Shown here: in pieces, positions 1 to 8,400 of the stretch
Layout: each line of letters starts with the position of its first letter
How positions within the stretch are numbered: the first letter of the stretch is position 1
DNA from: Acidovorax_G lacteus
Lineage (GTDB): Bacteria > Pseudomonadota > Gammaproteobacteria > Burkholderiales > Burkholderiaceae_C
Direction of reading: 5' to 3'
Length of the DNA stretch: 64,000 bases
Assembly: GCF_039540375.1 (NCBI RefSeq)
Contig: NZ_BAABEX010000030.1
Coordinates: 1 to 64,000 of the forward strand
Notes under the pieces: generated by a model
What the model saw: only the letters and a program-made list of their open reading frames with translations
Told to the model about the DNA's origin: nothing
Databases searched by the model: none
Position numbers and translations under genes: made by a program

Positions 1-158
1 TGCCCCGCCTGCAGGCCGAGGCTGCGCGCGACCCGCAGCCGGACCTGCACATCCGCGGGGACAAGGAAGTGCGCTACGAGCGGGTGGCCCAGGCCATGGC
101 CATGGCCCAGCGGGCTGGCGTGCGCAAAATTGGCTTTGTGACCGAGCCGGCGCAGTGA
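1..158 (+). CDS. exbD: ExbD/TolR-type biopolymer transport protein, C-terminal fragment
   Basis: Only the last 51 codons are inside the window (frame starts at base 3, TGA at 156-158). The readable end contains LHIRGDKEVRYERVAQAM followed by AGVRKIGFVTEP. This is the periplasmic C-terminal signature of ExbD/TolR proteins, the proton-channel partners of ExbB and TonB. The protein energises TonB-dependent outer-membrane receptors from the inner membrane. Its neighbour downstream is hemP behind a Fur box, so an iron/heme-uptake setting is likely. The identity as ExbD rather than TolR is inferred from that neighbourhood. Confidence 0.8.
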   Translation, partial: PRLQAEAARDPQPDLHIRGDKEVRYERVAQAMAMAQRAGVRKIGFVTEPAQ

Positions 159-537
159 CCGCCCGGCACGCTGCCTTCGGCGGGTCGACCAATGACCCAG
201 CAGAGCGGGCGCTCTGAAGCCGCGCGAGAAAGCACCGGCGCCGTGCCCCGCCACACGGGCCCTGCCCCCTGGCAGCGCCCTCAGCGGCTCGCGCCAGCGG
301 GCCCTGCGGGGCTTGACCAGACGGCGCCTGCATCGGCCTCGCACCGCTCAGCCCTGTGACCATGCGCACCGCCCTTGCGCACAGGCCCGCGGCCACTGCC
401 GAGCTGGCCGCCGCGTGCAATCACTGGGGCTGACGCTGAGGCCGAGGCTGATACCGATGGATGCAACACAGCGCTTGACTTGCAATTGCGAATCACTATC
501 ATTTACATCCGTAGCGACGTTTCAGGATTTCCCAACC
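159..537. other. exbD-hemP intergenic region
   Basis: A 379-base stretch without a convincing gene. The only feature I can support in it is the Fur-like operator at 487-501 close to the hemP start. Open frames here have no recognisable product. Confidence 0.6.
487..501 (+). promoter_or_regulatory. Candidate Fur box upstream of hemP
   Basis: The sequence TGCGAATCACTATCA matches the 7-1-7 Fur consensus TGATAAT-N-ATTATCA at 11 of 14 positions. It lies 36 bases before the hemP start codon, where it could overlap a promoter. Iron-dependent repression of hemP is the expected role. The match is seen directly; binding is inferred. Confidence 0.6.
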
Positions 538-759
538 ATGCAAGCCAGTTCCCTCGCACCCGCCCTGCCCCTTCAGACCTCTGCCCCAGGGATCTGTGAC
601 GCACGCGATGGCTCGGCACCGCCCTGCGGCACCGGCAATGCGCTGGCGCTGGACAGCCAGGACCTCCTGCGCGGCCACAAAGCCGTGACCATCGCGCACA
701 ACGGCGCGCTCTACCGCCTGCAAGCCACCAAGCTCGGCAAACTCATCCTGACCAAATAG
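538..759 (+). CDS. hemP: Hemin uptake protein HemP family
   Basis: A 73-residue protein. Its C-terminal half, with LLRGHKAVTIAHNG, LYRLQATKLGKLILTK and a lysine at the extreme end, is the HemP (DUF2470-unrelated, small hemin uptake) signature. The N-terminal 35 residues are low-complexity and variable. HemP proteins are small cytosolic factors needed for normal expression or function of heme uptake; the mechanism is poorly defined. A Fur-like operator lies just upstream and exbD lies before it. The ATG at 538 leaves the conserved block intact, while the open frame further upstream is implausible as protein. A hairpin terminator follows. Confidence 0.85.
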   Translation: MQASSLAPALPLQTSAPGICDARDGSAPPCGTGNALALDSQDLLRGHKAVTIAHNGALYRLQATKLGKLILTK

Positions 760-773
760 GTTTCATCGTGGGG

Positions 774-812
774 CGACTCCCGGGCTGCCATGCAGCCCGC
801 CCGGGTCGTTTT
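774..812 (+). terminator. Terminator after hemP
   Basis: A GC-rich stem (CGAC-t-CCCGGGC pairing with GCCCGGGTCG, one bulged base) is followed directly by TTTT. It sits 15 bases after the hemP stop. Confidence 0.7.
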
Positions 813-904
813 GGCCAGCCAACGGGGAGACCCGCGTAGCCAGGCTTTTTTTGTCGCCTTTCTCACGGACCGGTGCGCAGACCTCCCTCAGGCCGGACGC
901 ACGC

Positions 905-934
905 AAAAAAGCCAGCCCGGAGGCTGGCTTTTTT
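905..934. terminator. Bidirectional terminator
   Basis: A perfect hairpin: six A, GCCAGCC, four-base loop, GGCTGGC, six T. It can end transcription from either side and lies between hemP (plus) and the minus-strand gene at 1035-1442. Confidence 0.85.
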
Positions 935-940
935 CATGCA

Positions 941-999
941 TCAAAAGGGATGCTCGTGCTCTACTAATATAGATAGAGCGCTCCATATTTGATAGCAAA
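941..999 (-). repeat. Interspersed palindromic repeat, copy 1 (diverged)
   Basis: Read on the minus strand this begins TTTGCTATCAAA and ends with the arm GAGCACGAGC, the landmarks shared with copies at 9490, 16909, 30297, 40964, 48468 and 58070. The middle is diverged. It sits right next to the bidirectional terminator. Confidence 0.6.
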
Positions 1000-1034
1000 C
1001 CAATGCTGCCACCGATGCGATGGCTACACGCCGG

Positions 1035-1442
1035 TCACAGCCCCAGCGCTGCGATGCCCGCGCGCGCGATCTGCGCATCTTCGGTGGACTTCACGCCGCT
1101 CACACCCACCGCACCCAGGCATTGGCCGTCTTTGAGGATCGGCACGCCGCCTTCGAGCAGGCCGTCGATGGTGGGCGCGCTCAGGAAAGACGTACGGCCA
1201 CCATTGATGATGTCTTCGTACACCTTGCTCTCGCGGCGGCCCAGGGCGGCGGTGCGGGCCTTGGACGGCGCAATGTGCGACGAGATGGCAGCGGCACCGT
1301 CGAGGCGCTGCAGCCACAGCAGGTGACCGCCGTCGTCCACGATGGCGATGGTCACGGCCCACTGGTTCTTCAGGGCTTCGGCTTCGGCGGCCGCGGCAAT
1401 GGCCTTCACGTCGGCCAATTCGAGTTCGTGCTTGGTTTTCAT
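1035..1442 (-). CDS. GlcG/HbpS family protein (DUF336)
   Basis: A 135-residue protein. The segments VTIAIVDDGGHLLWLQRLDG, SKARTAALGRRES and GGVPILKDGQCLGAVGVSG match the GlcG/HbpS (DUF336) fold. Members include a heme-binding sensor partner and proteins of unknown role beside glycolate oxidase genes. No signal peptide is seen with the start chosen at 1442, which has CAGGAAA as ribosome binding site; a longer frame to 1505 adds an unrelated-looking N-terminus. A heme-related role is possible given hemP nearby, but that gene is on the other strand and behind terminators. Confidence 0.75.
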   Translation of the reverse strand: MKTKHELELADVKAIAAAAEAEALKNQWAVTIAIVDDGGHLLWLQRLDGAAAISSHIAPSKARTAALGRRESKVYEDIINGGRTSFLSAPTIDGLLEGGVPILKDGQCLGAVGVSGVKSTEDAQIARAGIAALGL

Positions 1443-1671
1443 GGATCGGTTTCCTGATAAGAGAAAGGTCTGCGCGGCGGCCGGCCCGGGGCAGGCGCGC
1501 TGCACTGGCGGTCGAGCATACCGGGTTCTCCCTGCACCCGCCTGGGCGGCGCGGGTGAAAGAATGCTGACCCCAATATGCCGAATCGGGTGCGGTTATTG
1601 CCTTGCAGGCGAAAGTGCCCCCCTAGAATCCAATCAGCCTGCAATGGGTGCAGGCCAAACAGGAGAAACAC

Positions 1672-2364
1672 ATGAACGACCAAGTCACCATGGGCCATGC
1701 CGCGGGCTACAGCCTGTCGCAGGAACAGCGGCACAAGGTGTTGCGCAACACGTACTGGCTGCTGGCGCTGAGCCTGCTGCCCACCGTGCTCGGCGCCTGG
1801 CTGGGCGTGGCCACGGGCATCACACGCTCGCTCAGCGGCGGGCTCGGCCTGATCGTGTTCCTCGGCGGCGCGTTCGCCTTCATGTTCGCCATCGAAAAGA
1901 CCAAGCACTCGGCTGCGGGCGTGCCCGTGCTGCTCGCGTTCACGTTCTTCATGGGCTTGATGCTCTCGCGCCTGATCGGCATGGTGCTGGGCTTCAAGAA
2001 CGGCTCCGAGCTGATCATGACGGCGTTTGCCGGCACGGCAGGCGTGTTCTTCGTCATGGCCAGCCTGGCCAGCGTGATCAAGCGCGATCTCTCGGGCATG
2101 GGCAAGTGGCTGTTCGTGGGCGCGCTGGTGCTCATGGTGGGCGCAGTGATCAACGTGTTTGTCGGCTCCACCGCGGGCATGATGGCGATCTCGGTGGCCG
2201 CTATCGGCATCTTCAGCGCCTACATGCTGTACGACCTCAAGCAGATTCTGGACGGCGGCGAGACCAACTACATCAGCGCCACGCTCGCGCTGTACCTGGA
2301 CATCTTCAACGTGTTCCAGAGCCTGTTGGCCCTGCTGGGCATCATGGGCGGAGAGCGCGAGTAA
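1672..2364 (+). CDS. Bax inhibitor-1/YccA family membrane protein
   Basis: A 230-residue protein with about seven hydrophobic helices. It has the Bax1-I signature late in the sequence (FSAYMLYDLKQILDGGETNY), with the conserved aspartate pair region after helix six, and a C-terminal hydrophobic segment ending GGERE. E. coli relatives YccA and YbhL are inner-membrane proteins; YccA modulates the FtsH protease, and the family is linked to ion leak. The AGGAGA ribosome binding site ten bases before the ATG at 1672 sets the start. It is a single gene with a weak hairpin downstream. Confidence 0.9.
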   Translation: MNDQVTMGHAAGYSLSQEQRHKVLRNTYWLLALSLLPTVLGAWLGVATGITRSLSGGLGLIVFLGGAFAFMFAIEKTKHSAAGVPVLLAFTFFMGLMLSRLIGMVLGFKNGSELIMTAFAGTAGVFFVMASLASVIKRDLSGMGKWLFVGALVLMVGAVINVFVGSTAGMMAISVAAIGIFSAYMLYDLKQILDGGETNYISATLALYLDIFNVFQSLLALLGIMGGERE

Positions 2365-2406
2365 GACTCGTCTCACCACCCCAGGGGCGCTCTCAGCGCT
2401 CCTCGC

Positions 2407-2426
2407 AAGGCTCCCTCGGGAGCCTT
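2407..2426 (+). terminator. Possible terminator after the Bax1-I gene
   Basis: The hairpin AAGGCTCC-ctc-GGGAGCCTT is perfect but followed only by TGTCGTC, so the T-tract is poor. Confidence 0.45.
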
Positions 2427-2508
2427 TGTCGTCTTCGGAGCTCCATCTGCCGCGCGCTGCTGTGGTTTTCCTCAACTCTGCCGCGCAGCGGCCGATAATC
2501 AAGAGAAC

Positions 2509-2850
2509 ATGCGCACGCGCCCTCTTCCTCTCTTGGCCCGCACGGGCCTGCTGGCAAGCCTGGTGCTGCTGTCGGGCTGCGAGTTGCAGATCCCGGGCAT
2601 GGGGCCCAGTGCAGCCGCCGTCCGCGAGGCCGAATCCAAGGCCATCGGAGGGGCCTGTCGCCATGCGCTGCGGGGCCTGGAAGACTGCTACACCCTGAAC
2701 CCCAAGGCTTCCAAATCGGCCATATTTGAAGGCTGGCGCGAAATGGACCTGTACATGCGCGAGAACAAGATCGACGGTGCGCCCTCGGTCATCAAGCCGC
2801 CAGAAAAACCGGCCAAGCCCGCGCGACGCGAGCCCGCCGAAGAGACCTGA
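2509..2850 (+). CDS. Putative small lipoprotein of unknown function
   Basis: A 113-residue protein. It has a lipoprotein signal peptide (MRTRPLPLLARTGLLASLVLLSGC); the lipobox LSGC predicts lipidation at Cys24. The mature part contains two cysteines in GGACRHALRGLEDCY, a possible disulfide, and EGWREMDLYMRENKIDG. A lysine/proline-rich C-terminus follows (PPEKPAKPARREPAEE). I do not recognise a named domain. Residue +2 after the cysteine is Glu, not Asp, so outer-membrane sorting is plausible. Confidence 0.8.
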   Translation: MRTRPLPLLARTGLLASLVLLSGCELQIPGMGPSAAAVREAESKAIGGACRHALRGLEDCYTLNPKASKSAIFEGWREMDLYMRENKIDGAPSVIKPPEKPAKPARREPAEET

Positions 2851-2894
2851 GCGCGTGGCCGCCCGATAGGCCCGGGGCGGCGGGCGGCGGGGGT

Positions 2895-4391
2895 TCAGTC
2901 CACCTTGTCGAACACGGCCATGCTCTCCACATGGGCGGTGTGCGGGAACATGTTGACCATGCCCGCCGCGGTGCAACGGTAGCCTGCCAAGTGCACCAGC
3001 AGCCCCGCGTCGCGGGCCAGGGTGGCGGGGTTACAGCTCACGTACACGATGCGGCGCGGCGGTTGCCATTGCGCAGCCCCTTCGGGCAGCGGCCCTGCGC
3101 CCTCGGCACCGCGGCGCGCCTGCTCGATGTCGGCCAGCGCCTTGGCCAGCGCAAACGCGCCCTCGCGCGGCGGGTCTACCAGCCATTTGTCGGCCGTGCC
3201 GTCGGCCACCAGCATGGCCGGCGTCATCTCGAACAGGTTGCGTGCGACGAACTGCGTGGGCGCCAGCGGCCGCTGGCCGGCAGGCCGCGCCTGGTTGTGG
3301 CGCACGTTCTCGCGCGAGCGGGCCACCAGGGCTTCGCTGCCTTCGATGCCCAGCACCTCGCGCGCCTGCGTGGCCAGCGGCAGCGTGAAGTTGCCCAGAC
3401 CGCAGAACCAGTCGATCACACGCTCGTGCGGCTGCACATTCAGCAGGCGCAGCGCGCGCGTCACGAGCACGCGGTTGATATGCGGATTGACCTGTGTGAA
3501 GTCGGTGGGCTTGAAGGGCATGTGGATGCCGAAGTCCGGTAAGCCATAGCCCAGCGTCGGGCCGCCTTCGTCGAGCCGGTGCACCGTGTCCGGCCCCTTG
3601 GGCTGCAGCCACCATTGCACGCCGTGCTCGGTGGCAAACGCACGCAGGCGGGCCACGTCGGCCGCACTCAGCGGTTCCAGGTGGCGCAGCACCAGGGCCG
3701 TGACCTCGTCACCGCACGCCAGCTCGATCTGCGGGCAGGTGTCGCGCGCCTCCATGGCCCCGATGAGCGCGCGCAGCGGCCGCAGCATGGCGCTCACATG
3801 GGGTGGCAGCACCGGGCAGACCTCCATGTCGGCCACATAGCGGCTCTTGCGTTCGTGAAAGCCCACCAGCACCACGCCCTTTTTGGCCACGTAGCGCACC
3901 GACAGGCGGGCGCGATAGCGATAGCCCCAGGCCGGCCCTTCGATCGGGCGCAGCAGCGTCTGTGCGCGCACCTTGCCCAGGTGCCAGAGGTTGTCTTCCA
4001 GCACCCGCTGCTTGACGGCCACCTGCGCACGTGGATCCAGGTGCTGCATCTTGCAGCCGCCGCAGGCGCCCGCATGCAGGCCGAAATGCGGGCATCCGGG
4101 GCGCACGCGCTGCGACGACTCGCGGTGCACGGCCAGCAGGCTGGCCTGCTCCCAGTTGTTCTTCTTGCGGTGGGTGTTGGCGCTCACCCATTCCGTGGGC
4201 AGAGCACCGTCGATGAACACCACCTTGCCGTCGGCCTTGCGGGCCACGCCCTGGGCGTCGAGGTCCATGGCGTGCACATGGAGGGCGTTGTCGGGCACGC
4301 TGGCCGGGCGTTCTGCGGGCACTAGGGCCGCAGCATCGGCGGAATCGGTGTCAGGGGTGTTGTCGTGGGGGAGGGATGCAGCTTCACTCAT
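2895..4391 (-). CDS. rlmD: 23S rRNA m5U1939 methyltransferase RlmD
   Basis: A 498-residue SAM-dependent RNA methyltransferase of the TrmA/RumA family. The first ~40 residues are a variable tail. A TRAM-like region follows (residues ~40-100), then the iron-sulfur cysteine cluster CPHFGLHAGACGGCKMQHL at about 100. The C-terminal Rossmann domain has VIDWFCGLGNFTLPLA (SAM binding), VDPPREGA and the catalytic cysteine in IVYVSCNPATLARD. It methylates uracil 1939 (E. coli numbering) of 23S rRNA. Length is somewhat above the usual ~430-470. RlmCD or TrmA are alternatives, but the Fe-S motif and full TRAM domain favour RlmD. Confidence 0.92.
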   Translation of the reverse strand: MSEAASLPHDNTPDTDSADAAALVPAERPASVPDNALHVHAMDLDAQGVARKADGKVVFIDGALPTEWVSANTHRKKNNWEQASLLAVHRESSQRVRPGCPHFGLHAGACGGCKMQHLDPRAQVAVKQRVLEDNLWHLGKVRAQTLLRPIEGPAWGYRYRARLSVRYVAKKGVVLVGFHERKSRYVADMEVCPVLPPHVSAMLRPLRALIGAMEARDTCPQIELACGDEVTALVLRHLEPLSAADVARLRAFATEHGVQWWLQPKGPDTVHRLDEGGPTLGYGLPDFGIHMPFKPTDFTQVNPHINRVLVTRALRLLNVQPHERVIDWFCGLGNFTLPLATQAREVLGIEGSEALVARSRENVRHNQARPAGQRPLAPTQFVARNLFEMTPAMLVADGTADKWLVDPPREGAFALAKALADIEQARRGAEGAGPLPEGAAQWQPPRRIVYVSCNPATLARDAGLLVHLAGYRCTAAGMVNMFPHTAHVESMAVFDKVD

Positions 4392-4472
4392 GCCCCGATT
4401 GTCTCAGGCGCAGCACCCGCACCCAATGCGCGTGCCCATGCCGGTGCGCAGCCAAGGCGCGCACCGCTGTCT

Positions 4473-4778
4473 TCATCCGCGGTCTGCGCGGGCCGGGCGC
4501 GCGAACGGTGGCTCGCCCACCCCTGCGGCAGAGCCCTTCGCCAGCCGGTTGATCGGCGTCTCACAACCATACGAGTCGGACGAGAACACCAGACGCGCAC
4601 CCGGCATCACGCTGGGCATCGTCTGGTGCAGCGGACGCGACATGTCCACCGGGGGCTCGGCGTCGCGGTACACAATCTGGCCATCCGGTGCGTACACCAG
4701 GTAGCAAGCGGCCGACGCCGTGGTGCTGAACAGGGCCGAGGCCGACAAGGCCAACGCAAACTTCGCGGACAAGGTCAT
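4473..4778 (-). CDS. Small secreted protein of unknown function
   Basis: A 101-residue protein with a signal peptide (MTLSAKFALALSASALFSTTASA, cleavage before ACYLVY). The mature part contains YLVYAPDGQIVYRDAEPPVD, a DUF4124-like look (exposed strand pair after a signal peptide), and two cysteines (ACY, SYGCET) that could form a disulfide. The start at 4778 is supported by GAGGAG upstream. I know no function. It lies between rlmD and the lrp-type gene on the same strand. Confidence 0.75.
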   Translation of the reverse strand: MTLSAKFALALSASALFSTTASAACYLVYAPDGQIVYRDAEPPVDMSRPLHQTMPSVMPGARLVFSSDSYGCETPINRLAKGSAAGVGEPPFARPARADRG

Positions 4779-4873
4779 GGCAGGTGCTCCTCGCGGGCCG
4801 CAGGGCCGCGCAACGCCCGCATTATGCGGCGCATGCCGCGCCCACCCAAGCCACCGTTGCGCAAGCGCAAGCC

Positions 4874-5338
4874 TCAACCCAGCGGCAGGTGGTTGCTGTG
4901 CTTGACCTCTTCCATCACCGCATAGGTGCGCGTTTCGCGCACCCCGGGCAGTTGCCACAACACATGGCCCGCAAACACGCGGTAGGCGTTCATGTCGGCC
5001 GACCGCGTCTTGAGCAGGTAGTCGAAGCCGCCAGCCACCATGTGGCACTCCATGATCTCGGGGTGCACCTGCACCGCGGCCTTGAACTGGTCGAACACGT
5101 TGGGAGTGGTGCGGTCGAGCAGCACCTCGACAAACACCAGCATGCCGGCCCCGAGCTTGAGCGGATTGAGCCGCGCCTCGTAGCCCAGGATGAAGCCCTC
5201 GCGCGTGAGGCGCTGCACCCGCGACTGCACCGCCGTGGGCGACAGGGCCACCTGCTCGGCCAGGCGCAGGTTCGAGATGCGCCCGTCCTGCTGCAAAAGG
5301 CCCAGGATTTTGCGGTCGATACGGTCGATGGAGTCCAT
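4874..5338 (-). CDS. Lrp/AsnC family transcriptional regulator, likely of putA
   Basis: A 154-residue protein. The N-terminal winged helix-turn-helix is complete (IDRKILGLLQQDGRISNLRL, then SPTAVQSRVQRL). A C-terminal RAM/AsnC ligand-binding domain follows (VHPEIMECHMVAGGFDYLLK). It is divergent from putA across a 146-base gap carrying a direct repeat. By analogy with PutR and BkdR of other proteobacteria it probably activates putA in response to proline; that is inference from position. ATG at 5338 is preferred, though a GTG four codons upstream is possible. Confidence 0.88.
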   Translation of the reverse strand: MDSIDRIDRKILGLLQQDGRISNLRLAEQVALSPTAVQSRVQRLTREGFILGYEARLNPLKLGAGMLVFVEVLLDRTTPNVFDQFKAAVQVHPEIMECHMVAGGFDYLLKTRSADMNAYRVFAGHVLWQLPGVRETRTYAVMEEVKHSNHLPLG

Positions 5339-5353
5339 GGTTTGCGGCACTGC

Positions 5354-5393
5354 TTGGTGATTTTCACTATTTTCGCCTTCAAATTTGGTGATT
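5354..5393. promoter_or_regulatory. Direct repeat in the lrp/putA divergent promoter region
   Basis: TTGGTGATT occurs twice, at 5354-5362 and 5385-5393, with starts 31 bases apart (about three helical turns). The first copy is part of the palindrome GTGAtttTCAC. Lrp-type regulators bind arrays of phased sites, so this is a reasonable operator candidate. Confidence 0.5.
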
Positions 5394-5484
5394 CATTCGA
5401 TGCACCTCGAATCATCATCACGCCCATGCAGGCAGCGCCCTGCCCAACCCCCACCCATCCGCCGCGCTCACGACGAGGTTCTTC

Positions 5485-8400
5485 ATGACAACCACCGCAC
5501 TGCCCCTGCTGACTCACCTGCCCGCGCACACCAGCCCTCTGCGCGCGGCCATTACGGCGGCATGCCGCCGCCCCGAGCCGGAGGCGCTCGCCCCCCTGCT
5601 GGAGATGGCACGCCTGCCTGCGCCCGCGGCCGCAGCGGTGCAGTCTGTAGCGATGCAGTTGGCCGGTGCGCTGCGCCAGCGCGGCACGGGCAGCGGTCGT
5701 TCGGGCCTGGTGCAGGGGCTGCTGCAGGAGTTCTCGCTGTCCTCGCAGGAAGGCGTGGCGCTGATGTGCCTGGCCGAAGCGCTGCTGCGCATTCCGGACA
5801 GCGCCACGCGCGACGCGCTCATCCGCGACAAGATCCGCGACGGCGACTGGCAGGCCCACCTGGGCCGCAGCACCTCGCTGTTCGTCAACGCCGCGGCCTG
5901 GGGCCTGCTGCTCACGGGCAAGCTGGTATCCACGCACAGCGAAGGCAACCTCTCGTCGGCCTTGCTGCGCCTGACGGCACGCGGCGGCGAGCCGCTGGTG
6001 CGCAAGGGCGTGGACATGGCCATGCGCATGATGGGCGAGCAGTTCGTGACCGGCGAAACCATTGGCGAGGCCCTGGCCAACGCCCGTCGCCTGGAAGCGC
6101 AGGGCTTTCGGTATTCGTACGACATGCTGGGCGAAGCCGCGCTGACGGCCGCCGATGCCGACCGCTACATGGCCGCCTACGAAGAGGCCATCCATGCCAT
6201 CGGCCAGGCCTCGGCCGGACGCGGTATCTACGAAGGCCCGGGCATCTCCATCAAGCTCAGCGCCCTGCACCCGCGCTACAGCCGTGCCCAAATCTACCGC
6301 GTGATGGGCGAGCTGGCCCCGCGCGTGCTGCGCCTGGCCGAGCTGGCGCGGCGCTACGACATCGGCCTGAACATCGACGCCGAAGAAGCGGACCGGCTTG
6401 AACTCTCGCTCGATCTGCTCGGAGCACTGTGCCACGCCCCGTCGCTGGCCGGCTGGTGCGGCATCGGCTTCGTGGTGCAGGCCTACCAGAAGCGCTGCCC
6501 TTACGTGATCGACTTCGTGATCGACCTGGCCCGCCGCACGGGCCGGCGCATCATGGTGCGCCTGGTCAAGGGCGCGTACTGGGACAGCGAGATCAAGCGC
6601 GCCCAGGTCGATGGCCTGACCGACTACCCGGTGTACACGCGCAAAGTGCACACCGACGTGTCGTACATCGCCTGCGCACGCAAGCTGCTGGCCGCGCCCG
6701 AGGCGGTGTACCCGCAATTTGCCACGCACAACGCACAGACCGTGGCCACCATCCACCAGTTGGCCGGTCCCAACTACTACGCAGGCCAGTACGAATTCCA
6801 GTGCCTGCACGGCATGGGCGAGCCGCTGTACGAGCAGGTAGTGGGCCCGGTGGCCGAAGGCAAGCTCCACCGCCCCTGCCGCATCTACGCGCCCGTGGGC
6901 ACGCACGAAACACTGCTCGCCTACCTGGTGCGCCGCCTGCTTGAAAACGGCGCCAACACCTCCTTCGTGAACCGCATCGCCGACGGCAGCATTCCGCTCG
7001 AATCGCTGGTGGCCGCGCCCGTGGAGGCGGTGGACGCGCTGGCGCGCGAAGAAGGCCAGGCCGGCCTGCCGCATCCGCGCATTCCGCTGCCGCGCGACCT
7101 GTACGGTGCCAGCCGCCGCAACTCCGCCGGACTCGATCTTGCGAGCGACGCCGTGCTGGAGCCCCTGGCGCAGACTCTGCAAAGCGGCCTGGCCCACACC
7201 TGGGAAGCCGCTCCGCTGCTGGCCTGTGCCAGCGTGCCAGGCACTGCCCAGCCCGTGCACAACCCCGCCGAGCACCGCGACGTGGTGGGCACGGTGCGCG
7301 AAGCCTCGGAGGCCGATGTGGACGCTGCGCTGCTGTGCGCCGAACGCAGCGCAGCAAGCTGGGCCGCCACTGCACCAGTCGACCGTGCCGCGTGCCTGCT
7401 GCGCGCCGCCGACGTGATGGAAGCGCGCATGGCACCGCTCATGGGCCTGCTCATGCGCGAAGCCGGCAAGACTGCCGCCAATGCCGTGGCCGAAGTGCGC
7501 GAGGCGGTGGACTTTCTGCGCTACTACGCCGCGCAGGTGCAGCGCGACTTCCACAACAGCACGCACCGGCCGCTGGGCGTGGTGGTCTGCATCAGTCCCT
7601 GGAACTTTCCGCTGGCCATCTTCACCGGCCAGGTGGCGGCCGCGCTGGCCGCAGGCAATGCCGTGCTGGCCAAGCCGGCCGAGCAGACGCCGCTGATTGC
7701 GGCCGAAGCGGTGCAGATCCTGCTCGCCGCCGGTGTGGCCCCGGGCGCTCTGCAACTGCTGCCGGGCCGCGGTGAGACGGTGGGCGCGCGCCTGGTGGCC
7801 GACGCCCGCGTGGCCGGGGTGATGTTCACCGGCTCCACCGAAGTCGCCCGCCTGCTGCAGCGCAGCGTGGCCCAGCGCCTGCGGGCCGACGGCGAACCCG
7901 TGGTGCTGATCGCCGAAACCGGCGGCCAGAACGCGATGATCGTGGACTCGTCGGCCCTGGTCGAACAGGTGGTGGGCGACGCCGTGGCCTCGGCATTCGA
8001 CAGCGCAGGCCAGCGCTGCTCAGCCCTGCGCGTGCTGTGCGTGCAAGAAGAAGTGGCCGACCGCGTGATCACCATGCTTGAAGGCGCGATGGCCGAGTTG
8101 CGCGTGGGCCACCCGGCGGCACTGCACACCGACGTAGGCCCAGTGATCGACGCCGAAGCCCGTGCAGGCATCGAGCGCCACATTGAGGCCCTGCGCGCCC
8201 GCGGCCGCCGTGTGCACCAACCGCAGGTGCCAGCCGACGTGCTGGCCCGCGGCACCTTTGTGCCCCCCACACTGATCGAGCTGGAGCACATGGGCGAGCT
8301 GGAGCGCGAAGTCTTCGGCCCCGTGCTGCACGTGCTGCGTTATCCGCGCGCCGGGCTCGACGCGCTGCTCGACCAGATCCAGGCCACGGGCTATGGTCTC

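Noticed and set aside
1024..2976. Long minus-strand open frame of 650 codons
   Set aside because: It covers the plus-strand Bax1-I and lipoprotein genes and part of the GlcG-like gene. Its translation is histidine/arginine-rich with no family features, typical antisense noise in high-GC DNA.
4990..7755. Minus-strand open frame of 921 codons opposite putA
   Set aside because: An out-of-frame shadow of putA and the lrp gene, with alanine/arginine/histidine-rich sequence lacking any domain.
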